From NCBI GenBank assembly GCA_947259885.1, contig CAMYNW010000001.1, positions 212,216-260,509 on the forward strand: DNA of 48,294 nucleotides, in the 5' to 3' direction. Each line of letters opens with the position of its first letter. The first letter of the stretch is position 1. Below, piece by piece: positions 9,273 through 18,923 of the stretch. The notes beneath the pieces are model-generated. The model did no database searches, was not told the origin of the DNA, and saw only the letters and a list, made by a program, of their open reading frames with translations. The translations under genes and the position numbers were made by a program. Source of the DNA: an uncultured Gammaproteobacteria bacterium (GTDB lineage: Bacteria > Pseudomonadota > Gammaproteobacteria > Arenicellales > Poriferihabitantaceae).

Positions 9273-10751
9273 CTATTGGCTGACAATAAGAGTTTGACCA
9301 GGATAGAGAGTGCTATGGCTGGAGAGCTGATTCCGTTCAAGCAGCGCTGGAAGACTGATGTTGTATTGTTTGGATATATTCCAAAGTGTGTCTCCTGCGG
9401 CAATCAGGTGTTTGCGATTACGCCCCGAACTACTTGTCACTGAGCTCTCCGCAAGCTGGTAAGCGCCGCTGCTGATTGGTATGCGCAGTTCCTGTCCAGG
9501 ATGGATCAGGTTTGATGAAAGAGAATTTGCGCGTTTTATGGATTGCACAGTAACACTGTGAGCATGCGCAATCGCTCCAAGATTCTCTCCCTTTTTAACC
9601 CGATGGTGTGCCCACTGCATGCGTTGGGAAGGGCTCAGTTTGACCAGCTCGGTAAGTAATTTTTCGGCTTCATTATCGGGCACAACCAATATGTGCGGTC
9701 CGTTTGGTGGAGTAACCCCGCGTTTGTACCCTAAGTTTAGAAAATGCAGCTGCTTGCGTGTCAAGGATAAATATGAAGCAGCCACGGAAATGTCGGTCTG
9801 ATGTTTGAGATTGATAATGCGTAGCGTGGGGCGATTTGCTAGGGGTGCGAGCTCAATGCCAAATTTAACTGGATCAGCCAGGATATTCCTGACCGCGAAA
9901 AGCCTCGGAACGTATTCGGATGTTTCGCGCCGGAGTTTCAAATGTGAATAGGTGGTGGGTAAATTGCGTGCGCGATTTTTTTTCATCGCTCGCGCAATTC
10001 CCCCCTCGCCCGCATTATACGCGGCCAAAGCCAGCTCCCAGTCGCCGTCAAACTCCTGAGACAGATAACCAAGATAATCCAGCGCGGCACGCGTTGATTG
10101 CACCATATCTCGGCGCCCATCCATCCACCAGTCCTGCCTGAGACCAAAGCGGCGACCGGTCGACCCTATAAACTGCCACATCCCCGCAGCCCTTGAACGG
10201 GAGGTTGCATCAGGTCGAAAAGCGCTCTCAATGGCAGGCAGTATCGCCACTTCAGCGGGCATGCCACGCTTTTCCACCTGGTCTAAGACGTAGGGCAGGA
10301 ACCAGTATGCGCGTTCAGAAAGTCGCTGAAAATACCTAGGATGCTTGGCGTACCAAAGCTCGAACTGCGCTACGCGGCCGGGCTGATCTTCAAGATTTGA
10401 AAGCTCGAATCCATCACGTAATCTTTGCCACAGATCAGCGGTTTTCGCAGGTTGGGTCGAAGTTTCCTTATAAAACTCGGGATGTCGGCCTGTAACGGGT
10501 GGACTGTCGGAATCTATTTCCGGAAAATCGAGCTCCAGCAAAGCGTGATGAGGCGGTATTTTCGCCGTAGCCGATCCGATGGAGCCTTCGACGGGTGCAG
10601 TTGTCACAGTACTGGTTATGACCGGTATATTCTCCGCTACCGAGCCGCCTGCAACGGCTGGATCATTGGGCTGACCACTGAATACAGCACAACCGCCGAG
10701 CAAGATACAGCCGGCAGCGAGACAGCTTGCTGGTAAAAGGCGAGTAGGCAT
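9273..10751 (-). CDS. mltD: Membrane-bound lytic murein transglycosylase D
   Basis: The 492-residue outer-membrane lipoprotein cleaves peptidoglycan glycan strands with formation of 1,6-anhydro ends. The lipobox LLGGC puts the acylated cysteine at C21. The SLT domain (about 155-290) has the catalytic glutamate E175 in ES and the motif AAGMWQF at 188-194, then [11 protein letters not shown]. Two clear LysM peptidoglycan-binding repeats follow at about 383-426 and 448-491, and a degenerate third may lie at about 315-357. The gene runs opposite to rimI (tail to tail) and is divergent from mdh. Confidence 0.93.
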   Translation of the reverse strand: MPTRLLPASCLAAGCILLGGCAVFSGQPNDPAVAGGSVAENIPVITSTVTTAPVEGSIGSATAKIPPHHALLELDFPEIDSDSPPVTGRHPEFYKETSTQPAKTADLWQRLRDGFELSNLEDQPGRVAQFELWYAKHPRYFQRLSERAYWFLPYVLDQVEKRGMPAEVAILPAIESAFRPDATSRSRAAGMWQFIGSTGRRFGLRQDWWMDGRRDMVQSTRAALDYLGYLSQEFDGDWELALAAYNAGEGGIARAMKKNRARNLPTTYSHLKLRRETSEYVPRLFAVRNILADPVKFGIELAPLANRPTLRIINLKHQTDISVAASYLSLTRKQLHFLNLGYKRGVTPPNGPHILVVPDNEAEKLLTELVKLSPSQRMQWAHHRVKKGENLGAIAHAHSVTVQSIKRANSLSSNLIHPGQELRIPISSGAYQLAESSVTSSSGRNRKHLIAAGDTLWNISKQYNISLPALLERNQLSSHSTLYPGQTLIVSQ

Positions 10752-10809
10752 AACGGACGAATACTACGGGCCGTGTCTGGTTCCGTCAACAGCGAATTCG
10801 GAGGAGATC

Positions 10810-10839
10810 GGGACACGGAATACACTGGTAAATTATAAT
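10810..10839 (+). promoter_or_regulatory. Candidate mdh promoter
   Basis: A perfect TATAAT at 10834-10839 is preceded 18 bases upstream by GGGACA, a weak -35. It is placed 30 bases before the mdh ATG in the divergent mltD-mdh gap. Confidence 0.4.
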
Positions 10840-10869
10840 AGTTTAATTAACCTACTTTTGAGGAATTCC

Positions 10870-11841
10870 ATGAAAGCTCCCGTTAGAGTGGCGGTCACCG
10901 GGGCCGCGGGCAATATCTCCTATGCACTTTTATTCAGGATCGCAGCTGGCGATATGCTGGGAAAAGACCAACCAATAATCCTGCAACTACTGGAAATTCC
11001 TCCGGCCATGGGTGCGCTTGATGGAGTGGTGATGGAGCTGCTGGACTGTGCGTTTCCGCTAGTGGCGGGGATTGAAACCTCAGATGATCCTAATATTGGA
11101 TTTCGCGATGTCGACTATGCGTTGCTTGTGGGCTCAAAGCCCAGGGGACCAGGTATGGAGAGAAGCGACCTGCTGAAGGATAACGGTAAGATTTTTTCGG
11201 TACAAGGTAAAGCATTGAATGACCATGCCTCCAAAGACGTCAAAGTTCTGGTGGTTGGCAATCCAGCGAATACCAATGCATTGATTGCTGCGGCCAATGC
11301 TCCAGATCTCGATACGGGTCAATTTACTGCAATGACTCGCCTTGACCATAATCGCGCAAAGGCTCAGCTGGCCGCGAAGGTAGGGGTACACCATGGTCAG
11401 ATTGAGAAAATGACTATTTGGGGTAATCATTCCGCGACGCAATATCCAGATGTTTCCAATGCAATCGCCGCTGGCAATAATGTTGAAGTTTCCTCCGAGT
11501 GGCTCGAAAAGGAGTTCATCCCCACTGTACAGCAGCGTGGGGCCGCTATTATTAAGGCAAGGGGAGCATCGAGTGCTGCGTCTGCGGCCTCCTCAGCAAT
11601 CGATCATATGCGAGACTGGGCGCTTGGCACGAGGGACGGTGATTGGGTCAGTATGGCCATACCGTCCGATGGCAGCTATGGTATTGCTGAGGGGCTGATG
11701 TATTCCTTTCCGGTGACCTGTGCTAATGGCAAATACCAGATCGTGCAGGATCTAGCGATCAGCGGTTTCAGCCGCGAAAGGATGACAGTTACCGAGGATG
11801 AGCTTAAGGAGGAAAGAGAAGCGGTCAGTGAACTGATGTAA
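10870..11841 (+). CDS. mdh: Malate dehydrogenase (NAD)
   Basis: The 323-residue enzyme interconverts malate and oxaloacetate in the TCA cycle. The GAAGNISY nucleotide loop is near residue 11. The substrate arginine and catalytic aspartate lie in MTRLDHNRA, and the catalytic histidine is in [12 protein letters not shown]. This motif set and length match the 325-residue cytosolic-type MDH seen in many proteobacteria, not the 312-residue E. coli type. The start is ATG 10870 with GAGGA just before it, not the TTG four codons upstream. A strong terminator follows. Confidence 0.95.
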   Translation: MKAPVRVAVTGAAGNISYALLFRIAAGDMLGKDQPIILQLLEIPPAMGALDGVVMELLDCAFPLVAGIETSDDPNIGFRDVDYALLVGSKPRGPGMERSDLLKDNGKIFSVQGKALNDHASKDVKVLVVGNPANTNALIAAANAPDLDTGQFTAMTRLDHNRAKAQLAAKVGVHHGQIEKMTIWGNHSATQYPDVSNAIAAGNNVEVSSEWLEKEFIPTVQQRGAAIIKARGASSAASAASSAIDHMRDWALGTRDGDWVSMAIPSDGSYGIAEGLMYSFPVTCANGKYQIVQDLAISGFSRERMTVTEDELKEEREAVSELM

Positions 11842-11875
11842 AGCTGCTTGAGGCAATGATTCCCTGTTCCGATAT

Positions 11876-11904
11876 AAACGGATTGCTTTGCAATCCGTTT
11901 TTTT
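11876..11904 (+). terminator. Rho-independent terminator after mdh
   Basis: AAACGGATTG (11876-11885) and CAATCCGTTT (11891-11900) form a perfect ten-base-pair stem with a CTTTG loop, followed by further T. Confidence 0.9.
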
Positions 11905-11922
11905 AATGTCATGTGAAATGAG

Positions 11923-12759
11923 ATGGAAATAAGTGTGGTGATTCCAACCTGGAATCGCGTGGACCTGGTGCGCAGGGCGCTCAATTCGGTCCTCAATCAG
12001 ACTCTTGCGCCGGCAGAAGTGATTGTGGTTGATGATGGCTCTGATGATAATACCATAGAGCGAGTGGCCAGGGATTTTCCCGAGGCGGTCGTGTTAACAC
12101 AAACCAACCAGGGCGTCAGCTCCGCGCGCAACCGCGGTATCAGGATCGCAACCGGGGAGTGGATTGCGCTGCTGGATTCAGACGACGAATGGTTACCTGG
12201 AAAGCTGGCGGCGCAGGCGAAGTTACTTAGTTTCCGAACAAACCTCGATGTATGTCACACCGATGAGCTTTGGATTCGAGATGGCCGCAGGGTTAATCCC
12301 AAGCAGAAGCACTCGAAGCCGGAGGGTTGGATATTTGATAGCTGTCTTCCGCTATGTTGTGTGTCGCCCTCATCGATACTGATGCGCCGTTCGATTTTCG
12401 ACAAGGTAGGGTGGTTCGATGAAACACTGCCGACGTGCGAGGACTATGATATGTGGCTGCGTGTATTTTGTGAGTATGAGGTTGGCTTGGTAGAGTCTCC
12501 AATGTTAATAAAATACGGAGGTCATGACGATCAGCTTTCGCGTCGCTATTGGGGTATGGACCGATTCAGGGTCAGGGCGCTTGAGAAGATTTTACAGTCG
12601 GGTCGCCTCAACCAGCATCAAACCCAGGCGTGCATCGATACCCTGGATCAAAAGTGTAACGTCTTGATCAGTGGATTTGAAAAACGTGGTAAAAATAGAG
12701 AGGCTGATCAATATCGCGAAATTAAAGACAAACGTTATGGAACAGCACGCAAATGTTGA
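11923..12759 (+). CDS. Family 2 glycosyltransferase
   Basis: The 278-residue GT-A fold enzyme is predicted to add a sugar from a nucleotide sugar to a cell-surface glycan or lipid. It begins ISVVIPTWNR; the nucleotide-binding aspartates are in VVDDGSDD; the metal motif is LLDSDDEW; and the acceptor-side ED motif appears in CEDYDMWLRV. There are no membrane helices. The acceptor is not evident and no polysaccharide cluster surrounds it. It overlaps the next gene by seven bases (ATG inside the stop region), so the two are probably co-translated. Confidence 0.85.
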   Translation: MEISVVIPTWNRVDLVRRALNSVLNQTLAPAEVIVVDDGSDDNTIERVARDFPEAVVLTQTNQGVSSARNRGIRIATGEWIALLDSDDEWLPGKLAAQAKLLSFRTNLDVCHTDELWIRDGRRVNPKQKHSKPEGWIFDSCLPLCCVSPSSILMRRSIFDKVGWFDETLPTCEDYDMWLRVFCEYEVGLVESPMLIKYGGHDDQLSRRYWGMDRFRVRALEKILQSGRLNQHQTQACIDTLDQKCNVLISGFEKRGKNREADQYREIKDKRYGTARKC

Positions 12760-13355
12760 ACGTCCTTACCGCCCATGGTGCTGAAGCGGCACCATTTATC
12801 AAACACTATGCAATGACCAGTGTGACCAGTGCTTACGATCAGATTTATTTTGAAGGGAAGAGTGTTCGTGCATTGGTGACTGGGCAGGGCGGGGGTCAAA
12901 GTGGCGTTTCCTTGTCCAAGTTTTGTGATGGATTACCCGGTTCACGAAACGACTGCTGGCTAAACTTCGGACTGGCCGGATCTTCTCAATTTCCGTTGGG
13001 TCAATTGGTAAGCGGCACTGAGATAGAAGGGCCGCACACCGGGCAAGTTCATTTGCAAGGTTGGCCACAGGATGTTCTGCAACCATTGATACCGGCGACA
13101 ATAATACGCACCGTGGAGAATCCGGATCATACTTATGAACTGGAAGGAGTTTACGAAATGGAGGCAGCAATACTCCATGCGGCATTGCTTAAACATGACT
13201 ATCACCGGAACTTAGCGGTAATTAAACTAGTCAGTGATGGTCCCGAAAGGTCTGCAGTCAATATAAAAAAACAAGATATGATTAAAATTATCGCGAACAA
13301 TTCGTCATTGCTCACACGTGTTAGTGATATTCTTTTGCGAAGCATTAGTACCTAA
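12753..13355 (+). CDS. Phosphorylase superfamily protein, MTA/SAH nucleosidase-like
   Basis: The 200-residue product has the purine/uridine phosphorylase fold in short form. The ribose/purine pocket signature YEMEAAILHAAL is at about 150-161, and a VSD motif near 176-178 supplies the base-contacting aspartate, as in methylthioadenosine/SAH nucleosidase. A glycine-rich GQGGGQSG occurs near residue 45. It is shorter than Pfs (about 230), so substrate specificity is open; hopanoid or futalosine-type relatives are possible. It overlaps the glycosyltransferase upstream. Confidence 0.65.
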   Translation: MLNVLTAHGAEAAPFIKHYAMTSVTSAYDQIYFEGKSVRALVTGQGGGQSGVSLSKFCDGLPGSRNDCWLNFGLAGSSQFPLGQLVSGTEIEGPHTGQVHLQGWPQDVLQPLIPATIIRTVENPDHTYELEGVYEMEAAILHAALLKHDYHRNLAVIKLVSDGPERSAVNIKKQDMIKIIANNSSLLTRVSDILLRSIST

Positions 13356-13362
13356 CAACGTT

Positions 13363-13953
13363 TTGAACACGCCTACATCATATTCTAAACAAGCCCAATG
13401 CTGGCCGCGATTATTATTGTTTGTAATGCTGTTCGCCCCGTCAATCCAATCCAGCCAGGCACAACAGAGCTTTCCAAGCACACTCTCAGCCGGGAAAGGT
13501 GAATTATTTTTAAACGGTAGCGGCGTTCGTAAGAAAGCGTTTATATCGCTATATCGGTGTGCGCTCTACCTCGATAAAACCAGTCAGGATGCGGCGGCAA
13601 TTGTTTCATCAGAGGCCGCTATGGCGATTCGTATAGTAATTGAGTCGGGTTTTATCAGTTCTAAAAAAATGCAGACTGCGCTGACAGAGGGATTTAAAAG
13701 ATCCACCGGAGGGGATACTTTGGCAATCGATGATGATATTGCGTTGTTCACTGGCGGATTCAGTGAGGAGATCGTTAAGCAGGATACTTTCGATCTGGTT
13801 TATCAGCCAGACAATGGCGCAGAGGTGATCAAGAATGGAGAAAGCAAAGTCAATGTGGGCGGTCTTGCATTCAAGCAGGCATTGTTCGGCATCTGGTTGT
13901 CCGATGACCCGGTACAGAAATCGCTGAAAAAGGCGTTACTTTCCGGCAAGTAA
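13363..13953 (+). CDS. Chalcone-isomerase-like periplasmic protein
   Basis: The mature part contains FLNGSGVRKKAFISLYRCALYL and a C-terminal FGIWLSDDPV, the pattern of the bacterial chalcone isomerase-like family (export-signal-bearing, function unknown, not flavonoid enzymes). I place the start at TTG 13363 because it gives a normal signal peptide (basic start, LLLFVMLF core, cleavage after SQA) and clears the preceding gene. A GTG at 13318 would overlap that gene by 38 bases. Neither has a good ribosome site, so the start is uncertain. Confidence 0.65.
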   Translation: MNTPTSYSKQAQCWPRLLLFVMLFAPSIQSSQAQQSFPSTLSAGKGELFLNGSGVRKKAFISLYRCALYLDKTSQDAAAIVSSEAAMAIRIVIESGFISSKKMQTALTEGFKRSTGGDTLAIDDDIALFTGGFSEEIVKQDTFDLVYQPDNGAEVIKNGESKVNVGGLAFKQALFGIWLSDDPVQKSLKKALLSGK

Positions 13954-13965
13954 TGTTTCTCTAGG

Positions 13966-14000
13966 GCAGGGATTCTGACGGCCGTTGACAGAAGCCCTGC
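13966..14000. terminator. Long hairpin between convergent genes
   Basis: GCAGGGATTCTG (13966-13977) pairs with CAGAAGCCCTGC (13989-14000) with one mismatch. It lies between the plus-strand chalcone-isomerase-like gene and the minus-strand glycosyltransferase. There is no T-run, so it may act as a processing or partial terminator structure in both directions. Confidence 0.5.
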
Positions 14001-14023
14001 AGCTAGCTTCTCAAGCTGCGATA

Positions 14024-15025
14024 TTAGCCCACAGATAAATAATCTTCGTTAATTTGATATCCAAAACTATCGAGTTCGCCCTGGATCAAATCACGGGCGC
14101 CATGGTTGGTAACGTAAATCAAAACAAATGGCTTATTGTTCGCGTCTCGGTTTTGCAGAAAATCAGGGGCCACCACCGGTACTCCCCTAATGCAGTTACC
14201 AATTTTCTTCGGATCGATGTCAATCCATACATCAGGTTCGATACCTTGCATAATAAGATGGTGCGCGCGCTGCCTTGTTTTACGTCCCGCGCCCCAAAAA
14301 GCCACCGGGCGCTGCTTCAGAACTGGCAGCCTGGCCAGGTAATGCGCGCGCAGTCGATCGAATGCCTGCCGCTCATAAGCCGGGTGTGTCCGGGAAAGTC
14401 GATTGGAAGATTCACGCCAATCAAGTAAAACCGCAGGGTGTTTTGCGACTTTAATCCCACGATCCATCGCTCGCAGCCATAGTTCATAATCCTCGGGAAA
14501 ATCCCCTTTATGATATCCACCTAACTCCAGGATGGATTCACGATGGAACATCACCGAGGGGTGCGCCAGGGGGGACTCAACAAAACGGTGAGAATAGATG
14601 TCTTGATGAGATAACAGGTTGTTTTGCCACCTTATGTATTCGAGGTAACCCTGTTTAACCATCCGCAGCGGGAATAGCGTGACTTTAGAACTCACCAGGC
14701 TCACATCCGGTTTCGACTGAAGTAATTGGTACTGGACCTCTAAACGGTTCGAACGCATCAAGTCATCGGCATCCATTCTTGCGATCAACGGATATCGGGC
14801 TTGCCGTATACCAAAATTAAGCGCATCCGCTATTCCTTCTCCGGGATTGCTAATCACTCTTATCCGGGTGTCAGGCCACGCAGCAATCAATGATCGGGTC
14901 CTGTCGGTGCTGTGATCATCAACGGCCACAACCTCAAAACTGCGGTAGCTCTGGTGTTTAATGGAAGCCAGGCATCCCTGGATTGTGGACTCTGCGTTTT
15001 GGAACGGTAGCAGGATACTAATCAT
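14024..15025 (-). CDS. Family 2 glycosyltransferase with C-terminal Rossmann-like domain
   Basis: The 333-residue protein has an N-terminal GT-A domain (about 1-215) that begins ISILLPFQNAE, with VAVDDHSTD, the metal-binding RMDADD and the acceptor motif FPEDYELWLRAMDRG. After about residue 240 it continues with VAFWGAGRKTRQRAHHL and IDIDPKKIGNCIRGVPVV, which looks like a separate nucleotide-binding domain of the type found in sugar-modifying enzymes. The role of that domain is unknown. The gene stands alone, divergent from yajQ. Confidence 0.8.
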   Translation of the reverse strand: MISILLPFQNAESTIQGCLASIKHQSYRSFEVVAVDDHSTDRTRSLIAAWPDTRIRVISNPGEGIADALNFGIRQARYPLIARMDADDLMRSNRLEVQYQLLQSKPDVSLVSSKVTLFPLRMVKQGYLEYIRWQNNLLSHQDIYSHRFVESPLAHPSVMFHRESILELGGYHKGDFPEDYELWLRAMDRGIKVAKHPAVLLDWRESSNRLSRTHPAYERQAFDRLRAHYLARLPVLKQRPVAFWGAGRKTRQRAHHLIMQGIEPDVWIDIDPKKIGNCIRGVPVVAPDFLQNRDANNKPFVLIYVTNHGARDLIQGELDSFGYQINEDYLSVG

Positions 15026-15102
15026 ATCAATCCCGGCGGGCGGGTTACGATGCGGGCGATTTTAGGCGATAATCCGCCGGTTCCACCATTTTCAGTGTTT
15101 AA

Positions 15103-15588
15103 ATGCCCTCGTTCGATATCGTTTCCGAAATAGACTGGCAGGAAGTCAAAAATGCAGTAAATATGGCCAACAAGGAAATATCCAATCGATATGACTTTAA
15201 AGGCAGTGATGCGCGGATCGAGGAATCTGATCCGAAGCTGACGTTGCACGCAGACGATGCCTTTAAAGTTAATCAGGTGATGGACGTGCTGTTGCTCAAG
15301 CTGTCCAAGCGAGGCGTCGATGTCAACGCTTTGGAAAGATCTGAGCCCAAGTCCAGTCCGACTGGCAAGGCAATGCAGGAAGTCACAATCCTCCAGGGCG
15401 TGGATACCGAGCGAGCCAGGAAAATTGTCAAACTGATTAAAGGTCAGAAATACAAGGTACAGGCAGCGATTCAGGGAGAACAGGTCAGAGTAACCGGAAA
15501 GAAAAGGGACGATCTGCAACAAGTAATTGGATTTCTTAAAGACCAGCAATTTGATATTCCGCTTCAGTTTACGAACTTTCGCGACTAA
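15103..15588 (+). CDS. yajQ: YajQ-family nucleotide-binding protein
   Basis: The 161-residue protein starts MPSFDIVSEIDWQEVKNAV and contains the family signature SNRYDFKGSDA. Members have two ferredoxin-like domains. Some act as cyclic di-GMP effectors that bind a transcription factor (shown in Xanthomonas and Pseudomonas); others bind tRNA or GTP. Length is exactly that of the family. The transcript appears single-gene. Confidence 0.95.
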   Translation: MPSFDIVSEIDWQEVKNAVNMANKEISNRYDFKGSDARIEESDPKLTLHADDAFKVNQVMDVLLLKLSKRGVDVNALERSEPKSSPTGKAMQEVTILQGVDTERARKIVKLIKGQKYKVQAAIQGEQVRVTGKKRDDLQQVIGFLKDQQFDIPLQFTNFRD

Positions 15589-15634
15589 TTCCGATCTACC
15601 CCCAAGTAACGATTAATTATCTGAGGAAATATTC

Positions 15635-16372
15635 ATGACTAGGTACTGGTTTTCCGTAGCCACAGTATTTACAGTCTGCCTGACGCTGCTGAGTGGAGGC
15701 GCTTTAGCACAGTCTGAGATAGATGCAGTTCGTAACAATCTTAAAAAAATAATTCCGGCTCAAATGGAGATTAAGTCCATCGAGCAAACGCCCATGGAAG
15801 GCGTTTATGAAGTCAGGGCAGGCAATGAGAATCTGTTCGTATACAGCGAGGGAGAATTCGTCATGATTGGCGAAGTTTACGATACAGATCGACGCGTAAG
15901 TTGGGCCCAGGAACGTCGGGATAAGGAGAAGACCGTAGCAATGAAGGATCTCGCAGCGATGCCGGAAAGCAATATGATCATTATGGGTGATCCTGAGGGT
16001 GAACGCTATGTCACCGTGTTCACCGATACTGATTGCGGTTGGTGCCAGAAGTTTCACCAGGATATCCCAGTGCTTCAGGCTGGTGGCCTAAAGGTGCGTT
16101 ATTTGATGTGGCCGCGAGCCGGGCTGAGTTCCGAAAGTTTTCAGGAAGCCGTGTCAGTATGGTGCGCAGAAGATCAGGGTAAAGCCATGACAATTGCCAA
16201 AAACCGCCAAACGGTAGAGCCTAAACAATGCGAGAATCCGGTTGAGCAACACTATGAGCTGGGATTCAGGCTGGGAGTGCAGGGAACGCCATTTATCATG
16301 TTGGATAACGGTAAAGTGCTCGGAGGGTATGTGCCGCCGGACAAACTACTGGCCGAAGCAGGGTTGAACTGA
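15635..16372 (+). CDS. dsbC: Thiol:disulfide interchange protein DsbC
   Basis: The 245-residue periplasmic disulfide isomerase corrects wrong disulfides. A signal peptide ends after ALA near residue 25. An N-terminal dimerisation domain (about 27-90) is followed by a thioredoxin-fold domain with active site C134-G-W-C137 and the cis-proline loop QGTPF. CGWC is a variant of the usual CGYC. A GAGGAAA ribosome site is present. It runs tail to tail with bamE, only ten bases apart. Confidence 0.92.
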   Translation: MTRYWFSVATVFTVCLTLLSGGALAQSEIDAVRNNLKKIIPAQMEIKSIEQTPMEGVYEVRAGNENLFVYSEGEFVMIGEVYDTDRRVSWAQERRDKEKTVAMKDLAAMPESNMIIMGDPEGERYVTVFTDTDCGWCQKFHQDIPVLQAGGLKVRYLMWPRAGLSSESFQEAVSVWCAEDQGKAMTIAKNRQTVEPKQCENPVEQHYELGFRLGVQGTPFIMLDNGKVLGGYVPPDKLLAEAGLN

Positions 16373-16382
16373 TTCTGATGCG

Positions 16383-16706
16383 TTAGCTTTCGGGTGTCGC
16401 CTCCTGCAGCTTCGCCTCTATTGATTTCAGACTATCGCCCTCAAAGATTAAAGTAGCCGAAGACTTTTCGGTTACTCTGCGCGCTTTACCCGGCTTCAGG
16501 GAGTAAAAGTAATCCCAGCGGTCTTTGTTGAAAGGGTCATTGATCAATGGATAGCCAAGTATTTTGACCACCTCCCGTTTGCTCATGCCGGGCTCAATCT
16601 GGGATACCATCTCGCTGGTAATTTCATTACCTTGCTGGACATCGACTCGATAAATGCAGCCGCTGGAAAGAACAAGGCAAAGTACAACAATGAATCTGCT
16701 GATCAT
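16383..16706 (-). CDS. bamE: Outer-membrane assembly factor BamE
   Basis: The 107-residue lipoprotein has lipobox LSSGC (cysteine at 17) and the SmpA/OmlA fold signature IEPGMSKREVVKILGYP, followed by DRWDYFYSLKPG. It is a non-essential part of the BAM complex that folds beta-barrel proteins. It follows nadK, recN and a GNAT gene on the same strand, the usual neighbourhood in Gammaproteobacteria. Confidence 0.93.
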   Translation of the reverse strand: MISRFIVVLCLVLSSGCIYRVDVQQGNEITSEMVSQIEPGMSKREVVKILGYPLINDPFNKDRWDYFYSLKPGKARRVTEKSSATLIFEGDSLKSIEAKLQEATPES

Positions 16707-16720
16707 TCTGAATATGGAAT

Positions 16721-17233
16721 TTAGGGGGACAATGTCTTCAACACTGCAATTTCATCACAGTTGCGAAATTTGTGGCAATTAATACACGCGCTCCACACCT
16801 TCTCCGGAAGAACACTCATTTCAACAACCTCAAATCCAGCATTGCTAAAGAAACGTACTTCATAGGTCAGAGCCATCAATTTACTCAGGCCGATTTGTCG
16901 GGCCTCTTGCTCTACAACACCCACCAGCCGGCGTCCAAAACCCAGCCCCGCATACTCCGGGGTTACCGCCAAGCTACGAACCTCTCCAAGAGTACGGGTA
17001 AAAATCTGCAGTGCGCAACAGGCAATAATCTTACCATTCCATTCCACCACCTTAAATTCTCTTAATGAGTGATAGATATCGCTTTCCGGTCGTGGCAGCA
17101 GGATGTCTCGATCGCTGTAGCATTGAAGTAACCGGTGAATACCACCAACGTCCTTCAGGCTGGCTGGTCGAATTGGCAGCTCGGGCAGGGTCTCAGGCGA
17201 GGCGGCCATTCTTTCAGTCTGTATCGGTTCCAT
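16721..17233 (-). CDS. GNAT acetyltransferase, short N-acetylglutamate-synthase-like
   Basis: The GNAT fold is shown by RSLAVTPEYAGLGFGRRLVG, the acetyl-CoA loop. The tail KVWSACINCHKFRNCDEIAV is a cysteine-containing motif that I associate with short N-acetylglutamate synthases and with the acetyltransferase domain of ArgH fusions. This suggests arginine synthesis, but the assignment is by resemblance only. The ATG at 17233 is preferred because it lies clear of recN (ending at 17247); an in-frame ATG at 17275 would overlap recN by 29 bases. Confidence 0.65.
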   Translation of the reverse strand: MEPIQTERMAASPETLPELPIRPASLKDVGGIHRLLQCYSDRDILLPRPESDIYHSLREFKVVEWNGKIIACCALQIFTRTLGEVRSLAVTPEYAGLGFGRRLVGVVEQEARQIGLSKLMALTYEVRFFSNAGFEVVEMSVLPEKVWSACINCHKFRNCDEIAVLKTLSP

Positions 17234-17246
17234 AGGCCAAATCTTA

Positions 17247-18923
17247 TCAGGCTGAGGCCAGCATTTGTTCTGCATGGTCGCGCGATTGTTTAGTTATTTT
17301 TTCACTGCCGGTCATTCGTGCAATCTCTTCGATTCGGCTTTCTTGATCAAGCAGCCTGATAGTGATGTCGATTACTCCGGATTTTTTCTTGGCGTTGGTC
17401 TTAGACACGTAAAAATGGTGATCCGCCCTGGCCGCGACCTGAGCCAGATGCGTGACACAGATTACCTGGCTACTTTTACCGAGTTCACGGAGTCGTTGAC
17501 CAACAGTATTCGCAACGGTGCCCCCGATGCCGACATCGACCTCGTCAAAAACTAGCGTAGGTACCATTGCGGCGCCCGAGAGAATGACCTGAATCGCCAG
17601 GGAAATTCTTGAAAGTTCACCACCTGAGGCGATGCGGGCAAGTGGTTGAACGGGTAAACCCGGATTAGCGCTAACCATAAACTCAACTGTTTCAGCACCG
17701 TGTCGCGAAATTTTATCTGCCGCCAGTGGCGTCAGCTCGATTCTAAAACTCCCTCCCTGCATTCCGAGTTCCTGCATAGCTGCGGTGATCTGTTTGGCTA
17801 GCTTGAATGCGGAGGATTGACGGGAGTCACTGATGCGTGCACAGAGTTCGCGATATTTTTTCTGTTCAGTATTGATCAATTTTTCCAGTTTGGCCCGTTC
17901 TGCATCAGGGTTGCTCAATCCTTCTAGTTCCTCGCGCAGGACTATGGTGTGTTCGGCAAGCATTTGCGGTTGGACTCTGTGCTTTCTGGAGAGCTCATGA
18001 AAGATTGAGAATCGTTGTTCAATTTCTTTTATCTCATTGCTATCCACTTCACTGGATTGGTATTGGTCCTTCAATTGTCGTACCGCCTCCTCGACATTGA
18101 CCGTTGCCTCCTCCAGAAGCGTTACCACTGCTCCGAGCTCTGTATCGAATCGCTCAAGGTTTCTTAGTTGTGCGCTAACTTTTACCAGATCGGAATTGAT
18201 GTTGCTGCGTTCGTCCTGGTCAAGTCGTTCAATCACTGATTGACATCCAGAGACAAGTTCTTGCATGTGGTGAAGCCGTTTCTGTTGCTGCTCCAACTGT
18301 TCCCATTCTCCAACCACCGGGTCGAGCTGATCAAGTTCGGTGAGTTGAAACTTCAGCAAATCAATCCTTTCCTGGATTGCGGTCTGTTGGTTGCTGATTC
18401 GATCCATTTGTTTCTGCAGTGCGCTTAATGAACCGTAGCAGCTGCTCAATTCGTCTAACAAGGTTTGATTGCCCGCAGCCTCGTCCAGTAGTGCTTGTTG
18501 AATCGGTTTACGGATCAGAGAGTGATGGTCATGCTGTCCGTGAATATCGACCAGGTCCACACCTAGTTCGCGTAACATGGAGATGTTAACGGGCTTGCCG
18601 TTAATATATCCGCGGCCAGGCTTGTCGCGTCGAATAATCCGGCGCAACAACAGTTCATTATCGCTGCGCAGATCATGCTGTTCCAGCCAATCAAATACGG
18701 CATGCCCTAGGGGAAGCGAAAAGCTGCACTGTATTTCGGCGTTGTCCTGGCCGAGCTGAATCAGTGAATTGTCGGCTCTAGCCCCAAGCAGAGTGGCTAG
18801 GGCATCGACCATTAAGGATTTTCCTGATCCGGTTTCTCCGGTAACCGCGCTGAAACCGTCTTCGAGCTCAAGTTCAACCGACGCTGCGATGGCGAAGTGC
18901 CTGATCTCCAGCCAGTCGATCAT
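17247..18923 (-). CDS. recN: DNA repair protein RecN
   Basis: This SMC-like ATPase acts in double-strand break repair. Walker A is GETGSGKS near residue 30. Long coiled-coil arms fill about 150-370. The ABC signature ASGGELSRISLA and Walker B VFDEVDVGIGG are near the C-terminus. The start at 18923 gives 558 residues, aligns with E. coli RecN and forms an ATGA overlap with nadK. A further ATG at 18932 is possible. Translational coupling to nadK is likely. No LexA box was recognised. Confidence 0.95.
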   Translation of the reverse strand: MIDWLEIRHFAIAASVELELEDGFSAVTGETGSGKSLMVDALATLLGARADNSLIQLGQDNAEIQCSFSLPLGHAVFDWLEQHDLRSDNELLLRRIIRRDKPGRGYINGKPVNISMLRELGVDLVDIHGQHDHHSLIRKPIQQALLDEAAGNQTLLDELSSCYGSLSALQKQMDRISNQQTAIQERIDLLKFQLTELDQLDPVVGEWEQLEQQQKRLHHMQELVSGCQSVIERLDQDERSNINSDLVKVSAQLRNLERFDTELGAVVTLLEEATVNVEEAVRQLKDQYQSSEVDSNEIKEIEQRFSIFHELSRKHRVQPQMLAEHTIVLREELEGLSNPDAERAKLEKLINTEQKKYRELCARISDSRQSSAFKLAKQITAAMQELGMQGGSFRIELTPLAADKISRHGAETVEFMVSANPGLPVQPLARIASGGELSRISLAIQVILSGAAMVPTLVFDEVDVGIGGTVANTVGQRLRELGKSSQVICVTHLAQVAARADHHFYVSKTNAKKKSGVIDITIRLLDQESRIEEIARMTGSEKITKQSRDHAEQMLASA

